A stretch of DNA of 45,356 nt, taken from an uncultured Planctomycetota bacterium (GTDB lineage Bacteria > Planctomycetota > Phycisphaerae > SM23-33). The notes under the pieces were generated by a model. It was not told where the DNA came from and ran no database searches. It saw only the letters and a list, made by a program, of their open reading frames with translations. How positions within the stretch are numbered: the stretch's first letter is position 1; every line of letters starts with the position of its first letter. A program made the position numbers and the translations under genes. The DNA lies in the NCBI GenBank assembly GCA_903892515.1, contig CAITIS010000121.1:1-45356 (forward strand), given 5' to 3'. Below are positions 32,101 through 40,082 of this stretch, piece after piece.

Positions 32101-32940
32101 TCAGGCGATGCCCAACTCGGCCAGGGCCTCCCGCTCGATGATGCCACGCAGCGTTTCGCGCGGCACATTGGGCAGGTGCGTGCCGGAAGTCGTCTCGTTG
32201 AGCCGGTAGATTCTTTCGATGGCCGTCGCGGCGGTGGTGAATGGGAAACCGCTGCCAAAGAGCAACTTGTGTGCTACTCCGGCTTGGTGGGCTCCGACCA
32301 GCGCCTGGTAAAGTTCCCAGGGCTGGCGGATCAGCCCGGAGACTTCCGCGTACGCCCGCGGCTGCTTGGCCAGCAAGGCGAGCATCTCGCCCACGAAGGG
32401 CCAGCCCATCGAAGCGAAGACCACGGTTATGTCGGGATACTCGCGCATAGGCTCATCAAAGAGGTAGGGGCGGGCGAACTCGGCCATGGCCATGGGAGCG
32501 ATGTCGCTGCACGTATCCACGAACAACGGCAGCTTCCGCTCCTGGCAGAAGGCGTAGATTGACTGGGCACGCGAGTCGCTGGGGTGGAAGCCCTGGGCGG
32601 CTGGGCTGATCGTCAGGCCGGCGAACTCCTTCCGCTCGGCGACATTCTCCAGCCGCTCGCGGTAGTCTTCCTGCATCGGATCGACGGCGGCGATGGCCTT
32701 GAGTTGGTCAGGCCGCTGGGCCGCAAAGTCAGCCAGGAATGAATTGGGAATCTCGGCCCCCAGCAGCTTGGAGCGGAAGCCCCACAGCAGGGTCATGCTG
32801 ACGTCTTTGGCCGTTTCGGCATACTCCGCCGGGTCGGTGGTCAGATCCCTCTGGCCGCCGCAGCGCGACAACCAGGCCGACACGGAAGATCCCAATTGGG
32901 CCGGCGACTCCCAAATCCTGCAGTAGCAATCGATAATCAT
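32101..32940 (-). CDS. Amidohydrolase-fold protein, probably inactive
   Basis: 279 residues from the ATG at 32940 (GGGGAAAC before it). The layout is that of the amidohydrolase 2 (TIM-barrel) family, but each usual metal-ligand or catalytic position has changed. The N-terminal HxH is replaced (MIIDCYCRIW: Y6 and R8). The strand-5 His appears as D142 in LFVDTCS, the strand-6 His as S177 in VVFASMGW, and the strand-8 Asp as G231 in LLFGSGFP. The flanking family residues remain (GL near 108, RPYLFDEPMREYPDITV), so this looks like a true relative that lost catalysis rather than a random resemblance. It is divergent, 143 bp away, from an isochorismatase-like gene with similar losses. A binding or structural role is possible; an unusual new chemistry cannot be excluded. 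Confidence 0.78.
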   Translation of the reverse strand: MIIDCYCRIWESPAQLGSSVSAWLSRCGGQRDLTTDPAEYAETAKDVSMTLLWGFRSKLLGAEIPNSFLADFAAQRPDQLKAIAAVDPMQEDYRERLENVAERKEFAGLTISPAAQGFHPSDSRAQSIYAFCQERKLPLFVDTCSDIAPMAMAEFARPYLFDEPMREYPDITVVFASMGWPFVGEMLALLAKQPRAYAEVSGLIRQPWELYQALVGAHQAGVAHKLLFGSGFPFTTAATAIERIYRLNETTSGTHLPNVPRETLRGIIEREALAELGIA

Positions 32941-33083
32941 ATTGTTTCCCCGGCGCGCATCGGCCGTTGGGGTACTGTAGTGCCATTTTTCGGCCCTGTT
33001 GTCGAGGATTTTCCCCACTCAGACCACGCGAATTCAGCGAACTCTTGGGCCTCGTCCCGCGTAAGTTTGCTAGGAGAAACTCC

Positions 33084-33782
33084 ATGCGTTACGAGCGAAT
33101 CCTTTTAGACGTGGACGTACAGAGAGATTTCTTTGTCGCTGGTGGATCCTGCTACCAGCCTGAGGCCACCGAGGCCGCCAAGAACATCCGACGCCTCTTT
33201 GCCTGGGCTCGAAAGCGGCAAACTCCCGTGCTCTCTACCGTTGTGCGGGTCAAGGATGGACGCAAGAGTCCACTTTCCGACACGCCGCATTGCATCGAGG
33301 GCTCCGACGGTGAGAAGCGGATCAGCGGTACGCTCATGCGCCGGTACGTCGACATGGGCATGCGCGGCAGCACCGACTTGCCCGACGACATTTTCCAAGT
33401 CTACCAGCAAGTAATCATCGAACAGCGCAGCACGGATATCTTCCAACATGTGCGGGCTGAGAGGCTTCTGTCGGAGTTGCAGGTGGACACCTTCGTCGTC
33501 TGCGGCGCCGGATCGGCCGGTGGCGTGGCCGAGGCGGTCATCGGCCTGCGCCAACGCAACTTCAAAGTGATCCTGGCCGCGGATGCAATTCTGGACTTGG
33601 GCGATCCGCGGGCCGAAATGGCGTGGCTGCGGATGCTGGCCAAAGGGGCCGTGCCTCTGAGCACCGCCGAAATCATCATGGCCGAGCAGCAGAAGCGTCC
33701 AGTTCAATCTGTGCTGAACGACACGCTCCGTCAGGAAATTGGCCGGTTGAGCCGAAGGACGAACCGGGCCTTGACGGGCTAA
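33084..33782 (+). CDS. Isochorismatase-fold protein, catalytic Lys and Cys missing
   Basis: 232 residues from the ATG at 33084 (TAGGAGAAACTCC before it); the longer frame upstream is discounted. The cysteine-hydrolase fold is recognisable: ILLDVDVQRDFF at the start, VYQQVIIEQRSTDIF in the middle, then FVVCGAGSAGGVAEAV and VILAADAILDLG. The usual triad is Asp, Lys, Cys. Asp is kept (D11), but the Lys position holds Q114 (IIEQRS instead of IxKxxxSAF) and the Cys position holds G147 (GSAGGV where GVATDxCV is usual). C140 lies earlier and is unlikely to replace it. Hydrolase activity is therefore doubtful. Followed by a terminator at 33877-33905 shared with the converging uxs gene. Confidence 0.8.
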   Translation: MRYERILLDVDVQRDFFVAGGSCYQPEATEAAKNIRRLFAWARKRQTPVLSTVVRVKDGRKSPLSDTPHCIEGSDGEKRISGTLMRRYVDMGMRGSTDLPDDIFQVYQQVIIEQRSTDIFQHVRAERLLSELQVDTFVVCGAGSAGGVAEAVIGLRQRNFKVILAADAILDLGDPRAEMAWLRMLAKGAVPLSTAEIIMAEQQKRPVQSVLNDTLRQEIGRLSRRTNRALTG

Positions 33783-33876
33783 AACAAACTTCGCACGCGC
33801 GAGTCGAACTATCACGTAGTATGCGCCGCCAGCGAACGAGATCTTGGCGAATCCCGTCTCGACGGCGCAAGAGGAA

Positions 33877-33905
33877 TGGGCGGACCAATGAGTCCGCCCA
33901 TTTTT
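33877..33905 (+). terminator. Intrinsic terminator
   Basis: TGGGCGGAC (33877-33885), loop CAATGA, GTCCGCCCA (33892-33900), then TTTTTG. A 9-bp stem with a T run, 95 bp after the isochorismatase-like gene and 18 bp before the convergent 3' end of uxs. Confidence 0.8.
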
Positions 33906-33922
33906 GTGCGCGAATAGCGGGG

Positions 33923-34903
33923 TCAGGCCGGCTCGGTCAGCACTTTGCCGCTTCCGGCCTGTCGCAGCAATTCGGGCGGGAGGCTGCGGCAGAACTCGAT
34001 CGTCTTGCGCAGGCCCTCGCGCCGGCTGACGATGGGCCGCCAGCCCAATTCGCAGCCAGCCAGCGTGATGTCGGGGCAGCGGAGCTTCGGATCGTCCGGA
34101 GGCATGGGCTTTTCGACGATCACGCTGGACGAGCCGGTGAGTGCAATGATTTCCTGGGCCAGTTGCCGCACGGTGATCTCTTGAGGATTGCCGATGTTGA
34201 CAGGCCCGGTGCACTGACTGGCGGCCAGGCGGACGAGCCCCTCCACCTGGTCATCGACGTAGCAGAAGCTGCGCGTTTGCTGGCCTTGGCCATAGACCGT
34301 CAGCGGCTCATTCGCCAGCGCCTGGCAGATGAAGTTCGTGACCACCCTGCCATCGTCGAGCCGCATCCGCGGGCCATAGGTGTTGAAGATGCGTGCCAGG
34401 CGGACACGCAGGCCCTGCGTGCGGCGATAATGCATAATCAGCGCTTCGGCGAATCGCTTGCCTTCGTCGTACACGGCCCGCGGACCGATAGGGTTGACCC
34501 GCCCCCAGTATTCCTCGCGCTGCGGATGCACCTCGGGATCGCCGTAGACCTCGCTGGTGGAGGTGTGCAGGAATACCGCTCTTTTGGTTAGGGCCAAGTC
34601 CAACAGGTTCCGTACGCCTTCACTACAGACGCGAAGTATCTCCAGCCCCAGGCCGCGAAAGTCAACCGGGCTGGCAGGGCAGGCCAGGTCACAGACCAGG
34701 TCCACCGGCCCGTCGATGGCCAGCGGCTCGATCACGTCGTGAGGCACGAAGGCAAAGCCGTGGCGCTGGGTGAGCCAGTCCACATTGGCCTGCTGGCCCG
34801 TGACGAGATTGTCGACGCCGACGACCTCGTGGCCATCGGCGAGGAATCTGTGGCACAGGTGGCATCCGATAAAACCGGCCGCTCCGGCGACAAGCACACG
34901 CAT
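33923..34903 (-). CDS. UDP-glucuronate decarboxylase (UDP-xylose synthase)
   Basis: 326 residues from the ATG at 34903 (ACGGAG before it). An extended SDR enzyme that turns UDP-glucuronate into UDP-xylose with bound NAD+. Landmarks: GAAGFIGCHL (Rossmann, residues ~7-16), HTSTSEVYGDPEVHPQ, and GRVNPIGPRAVYDEGKR with the Tyr-x-x-x-Lys active pair, the classic UXS signature, followed by RIFNTYGPRM. The divergent neighbour makes its substrate, so the pair forms a route from UDP-glucose to UDP-xylose, probably for polysaccharide or glycoprotein synthesis. The two starts are only 64 bp apart, suggesting shared control. Confidence 0.93.
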   Translation of the reverse strand: MRVLVAGAAGFIGCHLCHRFLADGHEVVGVDNLVTGQQANVDWLTQRHGFAFVPHDVIEPLAIDGPVDLVCDLACPASPVDFRGLGLEILRVCSEGVRNLLDLALTKRAVFLHTSTSEVYGDPEVHPQREEYWGRVNPIGPRAVYDEGKRFAEALIMHYRRTQGLRVRLARIFNTYGPRMRLDDGRVVTNFICQALANEPLTVYGQGQQTRSFCYVDDQVEGLVRLAASQCTGPVNIGNPQEITVRQLAQEIIALTGSSSVIVEKPMPPDDPKLRCPDITLAGCELGWRPIVSRREGLRKTIEFCRSLPPELLRQAGSGKVLTEPA

Positions 34904-34967
34904 GGCGATTCTCCGTAACTCGTGGTAAACTCGCGGAGTAGTATATTGCTCTAGAGAAGGAATTGGC

Positions 34968-36353
34968 ATGAATATCGCCATTGTCGGCAGTGGTTACGTG
35001 GGGCTGGTGACGGCCACCTGTTTCGCCAGCACGGGCAACCGGATCATCGGTGTGGACATCGACGCTGAGAAGGTTCGCCGGCTTTCGGCTGGGCATAGTC
35101 CGATTTTTGAACCGGGGCTGGAAGAGTTGATGCAGGCGCAGCTTTCGGCCGGTCGGCTGAACTTTTCGACCGACCTCAAAGCGGCGGTGCTGGCGTCGGA
35201 AGTGATCTTCATCGCCGTGGGCACGCCGCCGCGTCCCGACGGTTCGGCCGACCTGTCCAACGTCGAAGCCATCGCCCGCGGCATCGCTCAGGCCATGGAC
35301 TCTTCGCGCATTATCGTGATCAAGTCCACCGTGCCCGTGGGCACCGGCAGACGCATGAGCGAGATCATGATGGGGCTGACTGCCCACCCGTTCGCCATGG
35401 TTTCCAACCCCGAGTTTCTCAAGGAGGGTGCCGCCCTCGAAGACTTCCTCCGCCCCGACCGCGTGGTGGTCGGCACGGAAGATGACGAAGCGATTCAGAC
35501 CCTCAGCGAACTGTACGCGCCATTCCTGGGCAATCAGCAGGATCTGATGGTGATGGGGCGCGAGGCGGCAGAGATGGTCAAGTACGCCGCTAACGCCTAC
35601 CTGGCCACGCGCATCAGCTTCATTAACGAAGTGGCCGACATCTGCGCCCGCACGGGCGTGGACATCGTGCAGGTGCGCGACGGCATGGGCGCCGACCGCC
35701 GCATCGGCAGGGCGTTCCTCAATGCCGGCGTGGGCTACGGCGGCAGTTGCTTCCCCAAGGACGTTCAGGCGCTGATCCAGGTCGGCAAGGATGTGCACTG
35801 CGACGTGAGCATCCTCCAGAGCGTGCATGAGCGGAACGAGCGGCAGAAGATCGCCCTGGCCGAGATGGTGCTGACGCGGTTTGGCGCGGACTTGAGCGGC
35901 CTGACCTTCGCCGTGTGGGGCCTGGCCTTTAAGCCCAATACCGACGATATCCGCGAGGCCCCGGCCATTCGCGTCATCGGGCGGCTCATCGCCGCCGGGG
36001 CGCAGGCCAAGTGCTACGACCCGCGCGCGTGCCCCAATGCGGCCAAGGTCTTCGCCGGCCAGCCCGGCGTTACGTTCTGCGCGGATCCGTACGAGGCCCT
36101 CCAGAACGCCGACGCGCTGATCATCCTCACCGAATGGAGCGAGTTCAGAACGCCCAGCTTCGACCGCATCCGGGCCGGTCTGCGGCAGCGGGTGATCTTC
36201 GATGGCCGGAACCTGTACCAGTTGGCCACGATGCAGCGGCAGCGGATCGAGTACTACTCCATCGGCCGGCCGGCGAGTATCCCGCGCGACCGGCAGGGGG
36301 CGACGCTGACGCCCGCCAAGCCCGCCGGAACGCTCGGCCAGGCGCAGGCGTAA
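34968..36353 (+). CDS. ugd: UDP-glucose 6-dehydrogenase
   Basis: 461 residues, the normal length of bacterial UDP-glucose dehydrogenase. It oxidises UDP-glucose to UDP-glucuronate with two NAD+. Landmarks: MNIAIVGSGYVGLVTATCFA (NAD binding), FIAVGTPPRPDGSADLS, NPEFLKEGAALEDFLRPDR, the catalytic C261 in GYGGSCFPKDVQAL, and VWGLAFKPNTDDIREAP. The start follows GAGAAGGA; a TATATT box lies at 34942-34947 without a good -35. The last ~35 codons (from about QRQRIEYYS) reappear as a degraded copy at 37514-37609, beyond the next gene. Confidence 0.96.
   Translation: MNIAIVGSGYVGLVTATCFASTGNRIIGVDIDAEKVRRLSAGHSPIFEPGLEELMQAQLSAGRLNFSTDLKAAVLASEVIFIAVGTPPRPDGSADLSNVEAIARGIAQAMDSSRIIVIKSTVPVGTGRRMSEIMMGLTAHPFAMVSNPEFLKEGAALEDFLRPDRVVVGTEDDEAIQTLSELYAPFLGNQQDLMVMGREAAEMVKYAANAYLATRISFINEVADICARTGVDIVQVRDGMGADRRIGRAFLNAGVGYGGSCFPKDVQALIQVGKDVHCDVSILQSVHERNERQKIALAEMVLTRFGADLSGLTFAVWGLAFKPNTDDIREAPAIRVIGRLIAAGAQAKCYDPRACPNAAKVFAGQPGVTFCADPYEALQNADALIILTEWSEFRTPSFDRIRAGLRQRVIFDGRNLYQLATMQRQRIEYYSIGRPASIPRDRQGATLTPAKPAGTLGQAQA
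36236..36353 (+). repeat. 3' end of ugd, copy A of a direct repeat
   Basis: The segment encoding RQRIEYYSIGRPASIPRD to the ugd stop matches 37514-37609 at roughly four of five bases, with two gaps. It forms the left side of a direct repeat around the gene at 36504. Confidence 0.75.
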
Positions 36354-36446
36354 AGACTTCTCCTGTCTCCACTGCCCACGCGGACATCGCCGTAGTTTTC
36401 GGAGGCGGGTCGGCCGCATCCTTAGTTGTTGTCCAAAGGTAATGGG

Positions 36447-36466
36447 GCGAAGCCAAGGGGCTTCGC
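36447..36466. repeat. GCGAAGCC hairpin
   Basis: GCGAAGCC, loop AAGG, GGCTTCGC: perfect 8-bp arms in the 150-bp gap after ugd. The same GCGAAGCC end also forms the terminator at 43352-43385. It is not followed by a T run. Confidence 0.6.
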
Positions 36467-36503
36467 GTGTGCCTTGGGACGTTTCTTAACGGAGTGGTTT
36501 TTC

Positions 36504-37496
36504 GTGAAGAAAGTCTGGTGGACGTGGGACGTTCGCATGCGCTGGGCTGCTGGCTTCTGCTCCAGCAAAGAATCATTCGAAGCCAACTACGCGCTGGCTG
36601 TGGACGCTGCCAGCCGGCATGGCGTGGACGCCATCGTAATCTGGGGTTTCCTGCGCGACAGCCACGGGGGCGTGGACTCGGCGCGGCGCGTGTGCGAGCA
36701 CGCGCATGCACACGGCGTGATGATCCTTCCGGGCGTGGGGATCGACGCCTATGGCGGCGTGTATCACGAGGGGAACTCCCCCTGGTCGCTGGATACCTAC
36801 CTCGCAGAGCACGGCCAGGACCAGGCGCAGAACGCCGACGGCTCGCCGATGCTCCATCACTGGCCGCCAACGGCAAAGCGTGCGCGGCGCGTCGGGTGCC
36901 CGTCGAGCGAAGCGCTAATGACCTACTACCGCGACGGCCTGGACTGGCTGACTTCGACGTTCGAGCTGCGAGGCTTCTTCATCGAGCAGGGCGACGTCGG
37001 CCTGTGCCAGTGCCTCCAGTGCAGCGCCCGCAAGAGGACCAGCACGCTCAAGGGAGGGCTGCCAAATTCTCTGGATGACATGGCCCGCAGGCTCCCGCCG
37101 CTGATCCGCCATGCCCTGTCAAAACGCCCTGGAATGACTGTCCTGGTCGAGAACTACTGCGGCATATCGCCCGCTGAAACCGCCCTGGTCGCCCCGTTCC
37201 TTCGCGGCTTTCCCGAGGAGGTCTTTCATTGCTGGCAGGCGTACGATGCTCCCGGCCGATTCGAGATCACAGCCGAATCACGCTCGCCGGCGCTTCACGG
37301 CTGCATGGCGATTCGTAGCAACAACGACTTTGTCGGCGGCGAGATCGACGACCGGGACAATATTCGCCAAGCCAACCGCCTGGGCCAACAGGCCGGACTG
37401 GATATGACGTATATATATGGCGAGTACCCTGACGAGTGGCCCAAGACCGCAGCGAACTATCGGGCGTGGTCCGAGTCGGCGAGGCTGAGTCGCTGA
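36504..37496 (+). CDS. Uncharacterised TIM-barrel-like protein
   Basis: 330 residues from a GTG at 36504, preceded by ACGGAG; the frame upstream of this is not convincingly coding. I cannot name the family. The order of beta-strand and helix segments (VDAIVIWGFLRDSHGG, HGVMILPGVGIDAYGG, LRGFFIEQGDVGLCQC, GMTVLVENYCGI, EEVFHCWQAYD, GLDMTYIYGEYPDEW) fits a TIM barrel, with acidic residues at strand ends (EQGD, E of VEN) as in some glycoside hydrolases of the 10/20/42-like superfamily. No signal peptide. It lies between ugd and a partial copy of the ugd end, so it may have come in as a unit. CQCLQC could be a metal site. Confidence 0.72.
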   Translation: MKKVWWTWDVRMRWAAGFCSSKESFEANYALAVDAASRHGVDAIVIWGFLRDSHGGVDSARRVCEHAHAHGVMILPGVGIDAYGGVYHEGNSPWSLDTYLAEHGQDQAQNADGSPMLHHWPPTAKRARRVGCPSSEALMTYYRDGLDWLTSTFELRGFFIEQGDVGLCQCLQCSARKRTSTLKGGLPNSLDDMARRLPPLIRHALSKRPGMTVLVENYCGISPAETALVAPFLRGFPEEVFHCWQAYDAPGRFEITAESRSPALHGCMAIRSNNDFVGGEIDDRDNIRQANRLGQQAGLDMTYIYGEYPDEWPKTAANYRAWSESARLSR

Positions 37497-37513
37497 GCGG
37501 TCCCGCTTGGCCC

Positions 37514-37609
37514 TGCGGCAGCGGATCGAGTACTATTCCAGCGGCCCGGCGAGCATCCCGCGCGACCGGAGGCTTGGCCACGCTGACGCCCGGCCAGGTG
37601 CAGGCGTGA
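37514..37609 (+). pseudogene. ugd: Degraded duplicate of the ugd 3' end
   Basis: This reads RQRIEYYSSGPASIPRDRR and then a shortened, frame-shifted end, against RQRIEYYSIGRPASIPRDRQ at the ugd C-terminus. The nucleotide match is plain from GCGGCAGCGGATCGAG onward, with one 3-bp and one larger gap. It lies directly after the gene ending at 37496 and before the ICMT-like gene. It is either a remnant of a second ugd copy or the right-hand scar of an insertion or duplication; the gene at 36504 is bracketed by the two copies. Confidence 0.75.
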
Positions 37610-37642
37610 CGATTCGCCAGGGTTGGACCAAAGGAGCCGAAC

Positions 37643-38191
37643 ATGAGCCCCAGCCGGCGGGAGTTGTCGGTTGTGCCGCTGTTCATCGCGTGCGTGTGGT
37701 GCTTCCTGGGACTGCTGGGCTCGCTCCTGGTCAGGCTGCTGGCCCTGCCGGTGCGGCTGTCGCTGCCTGCGCCGGTGCGATATTTCGGGCTGATCCCGCT
37801 GGCGCTGGCCATCGGCTTTCTCATCTGGATCCTGCGATATAGAAAGTTTCACGATGTGGTCGTCTCGACGTATCTGACGCTGCGCAAGGCCATCACCGGC
37901 GGGCTCAAGGACGCAAGCCGGCCTCGCGATGAGCCGCTGATCGTTCAGGGGCCGCAGCGGCACGTGCGAAACCCCATGTACTTCGCCGTCGTCTGCCTGA
38001 TCCTGGGGCTTTGGCTGCTGCTGGACTACACCTTCCTGCTCTTTCTGGCCGGACTGTTCGTGCTGTGGTTCAACCTGGTCCTGATCCCCATCGAGCAGCG
38101 CGAACTGCGGGCCCTCTTCGGCCAGGAGTTCGAGGCCTACCGCCAGGCCGTGCCGAGGTTCATTCCTTCCTTCAAGCCCCGGTGGAAGTGA
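37643..38191 (+). CDS. ICMT/PEMT-like membrane methyltransferase
   Basis: 182 residues (AAAGGAG before the ATG). Four to five hydrophobic segments and the conserved end of the isoprenylcysteine carboxyl methyltransferase/phospholipid methyltransferase family: GPQRHVRNPMYFAVV (residues ~103-117), then LVLIPIEQRELRALFGQEFEAYRQAVPRFIP, which binds SAM. The bacterial members methylate varied lipids or small molecules, so the substrate is unknown. Downstream of the ugd scar on the same strand; convergent with the gene ending at 38214, with a 22-bp gap. Confidence 0.88.
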   Translation: MSPSRRELSVVPLFIACVWCFLGLLGSLLVRLLALPVRLSLPAPVRYFGLIPLALAIGFLIWILRYRKFHDVVVSTYLTLRKAITGGLKDASRPRDEPLIVQGPQRHVRNPMYFAVVCLILGLWLLLDYTFLLFLAGLFVLWFNLVLIPIEQRELRALFGQEFEAYRQAVPRFIPSFKPRWK

Positions 38192-38213
38192 ACGCGTCTC
38201 GACGCACCTGGAC

Positions 38214-38741
38214 TCAGGGTTTTGTCTTCGCAGGTGGAACGTCAGGTGGGGACGCTATCGGTTGATACGAGGATGTTGGTTCGATCTGGTATTGTTTGGA
38301 AAATTGCCGGCGGAAGCGAATGTTGCTGACCCAAGAGGCAACGATGGCGGAAACGGTAATCAGCAGCAAGGCCACGCTCCAGACATACAGCATGACTCGC
38401 GGGTTCCGTGCGATCACTGATTCCATTCCCGAGAGCTGAATTGCCGGGGACGGTTCAATTTCCATAGTGATCATCGCCCAGGAAACCGCGACTGCACAAA
38501 CCAGGATCGCCACCGTCCCAATGGCCAGTGAGGAGACGCCCGTTCTGGGAATCGCCGGCTGCTGAAAGATGAATCCACACGAGCCGCACTGGACCCGGCC
38601 ACTGCGTCCGCCGGCGTAGATCAGCCAAGCCCACCACCCGGCCAACAGGAAGAGCAAACAACCCAGGTTGCCCGTATCCTCCTTGGGGACGGAGAAATGA
38701 GCGTCGCTGTGGCAATTCGGACATTGAAAGTAGTACGCCAT
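38214..38741 (-). CDS. Zinc-ribbon membrane protein of unknown function
   Basis: 175 residues (AAGGGG before the ATG). Cys pairs CPNCH (residues 7-11) and CGSCG (about 52-56) flank a hydrophobic segment (LGCLLFLLAGWWAWLIYAG), and two further hydrophobic segments follow (SLAIGTVAILVCAVAVSWAMI and VMLYVWSVALLLITVSAIV). The layout, a membrane-inserted zinc ribbon, recalls small planctomycete membrane proteins of unknown role. The end is Pro-rich. No partner can be proposed. Confidence 0.75.
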   Translation of the reverse strand: MAYYFQCPNCHSDAHFSVPKEDTGNLGCLLFLLAGWWAWLIYAGGRSGRVQCGSCGFIFQQPAIPRTGVSSLAIGTVAILVCAVAVSWAMITMEIEPSPAIQLSGMESVIARNPRVMLYVWSVALLLITVSAIVASWVSNIRFRRQFSKQYQIEPTSSYQPIASPPDVPPAKTKP

Positions 38742-38836
38742 TGTTTCTGCCCCTTCTATTGCCAGATAGATTCATCTGGCTGATTGTATGCCCGTCGCCA
38801 GATGGCTGGCAAGCTCGATAGTTCAGCTGTTCAGGA

Positions 38837-38880
38837 TTGGTGGGACTCGCCACTTCGCTCCTCGGCCCACCCTACATTGG
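38837..38880. repeat. CCCACCCTACATTGG element, copy 2
   Basis: TTGGTGGGACTCGC to CTCGGCCCACCCTACATTGG, matching 20451-20490 in both ends and orientation, just after the AraC gene stop. Confidence 0.65.
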
Positions 38881-38914
38881 GCGCGGCCCATCCTTGAGAT
38901 CGCCTCGCGCGTCG

Positions 38915-39865
38915 CTATGGCCGCTGGCGGGCCTCGGTGGGGGAGAGGCCGAAGAACTTGTGAAACGCCCGGCTGAAGTACAGCGGGTCGCGATACCCCA
39001 GTTGCAGGGCGATCTCCTTGACCAGCATGTCGCCGCGCCGGCAGAGTTCCATGGCCTGGTGCATGCGCCGCTCGGTGAGGTACTCGTGAATCGGCTGGCC
39101 GGCGTACTGACGGAAGAGCCGGTTGAGGTATCGCTCCGACAGCCGCGTCATCTGGGCCAGTTGCCGCACGGTCACATCCACCGGCCCGGCGGGCGCGCCG
39201 GCGAGCGCGGGCTGTGAGCCGGTGGCGTCCAGAATCGCCCGCACTTGATCCAATAGGCCCTGGTGGGCATTGAGGGCTGGTGCGACGGCCTGGTTCTGCC
39301 GCGAGAGAAGCTGATGGTGCGCCTCGCCCAGCACCGCCACCAACGCTGACCGCCACAGGGCAAACTGCTGAGGAACTTCCCCAGCCTTGACCAGCCGGGC
39401 GAGATCGGCAGAGCCCGCGGCATGCAGGTGAAATCGTCCGAGAACTGTCCAGCGTTCGCCAGGCCGGTAATTGACGACCACGCCGCCCAACGCGGGTTCA
39501 GACAGGATCAGCCAGAGCAGCCGGTAGCTCCGGTCCGGCCGGTAGTAGCCTTCGCTATGGCGGATGCCGCTGGGGATAACGAACAGGCTGGGTGGGCGGA
39601 GGCGGTGGGGCGCGCCGTCGGCGTGCAGCAAGGCCTCGCCGGAGAGACAAAGGCAAACCTCGGTGACGGGGTTGACGTGCATGCCCCTGGTCTGTCTGAG
39701 TGAGCGGGCGTTACCGCTGGCTCCGCGGTTTGCCGAAGGGCGTGGAACAAGCACGCGCCGCGCAGGTGCGAGTGGGCCCGGCTCAGGCAGCACGTGCACG
39801 TCCGCCGGCCGGCTTGCCAGCACGTGCTTGATCGCCGCTTCCAAGGATGAGGTGAATTCCGACAT
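38915..39865 (-). CDS. AraC-family transcriptional regulator
   Basis: 316 residues. The N-terminal half is a cupin-like sensing domain (VTEVCLCLSGEALLHADG then PPSLFVIPSGIRHSEGY). The C-terminal half has the two helix-turn-helix motifs of AraC proteins: VTVRQLAQMTRLSERYLNRLFRQYAG (about 226-251) and LVKEIALQLGYRDPLYFSRAFHKFFGLSPTEAR (about 280-312). Such proteins bind directly repeated half-sites, usually about 21 bp apart, and respond to a sugar or similar ligand. Two such repeats (CTAGGAACT at 39884 and 39905) lie just upstream of its own start, beside the divergent oxidoreductase gene, so it probably controls itself and that operon. Confidence 0.93.
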   Translation of the reverse strand: MSEFTSSLEAAIKHVLASRPADVHVLPEPGPLAPARRVLVPRPSANRGASGNARSLRQTRGMHVNPVTEVCLCLSGEALLHADGAPHRLRPPSLFVIPSGIRHSEGYYRPDRSYRLLWLILSEPALGGVVVNYRPGERWTVLGRFHLHAAGSADLARLVKAGEVPQQFALWRSALVAVLGEAHHQLLSRQNQAVAPALNAHQGLLDQVRAILDATGSQPALAGAPAGPVDVTVRQLAQMTRLSERYLNRLFRQYAGQPIHEYLTERRMHQAMELCRRGDMLVKEIALQLGYRDPLYFSRAFHKFFGLSPTEARQRP

Positions 39866-39883
39866 CGATGCCCGCCGCTAACC

Positions 39884-39926
39884 CTAGGAACTAGTAATTC
39901 CCAACTAGGAACTTCCCCAGTATAGT
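39884..39926 (+). promoter_or_regulatory. Candidate AraC operator and rightward promoter
   Basis: CTAGGAACT at 39884-39892 and again at 39905-39913, exactly 21 bp apart (two helical turns). They are followed by a TATAGT box at 39921-39926, where the expected -35 would fall between the repeats. The arrangement is like AraC activation sites. Confidence 0.6.
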
Positions 39927-40082
39927 CCAAAAGTCCATATTCAACATCCCTTCTTCCATCTGGATTTCAGTCCCTGTCTGGATATCATGCAATGCTCGGT
40001 TGCAGGGCAGGTCCGGTTTTTCTATGGTTGTGCACCAACGCCGGCCGGACGCCTGCGACACGATTTGCCTTGGAGAGCAAGA

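Noticed and set aside
34689..36419. 576-residue open frame antisense to ugd
   Set aside because: Mirror of a well-supported gene with no ribosome binding site or family features.
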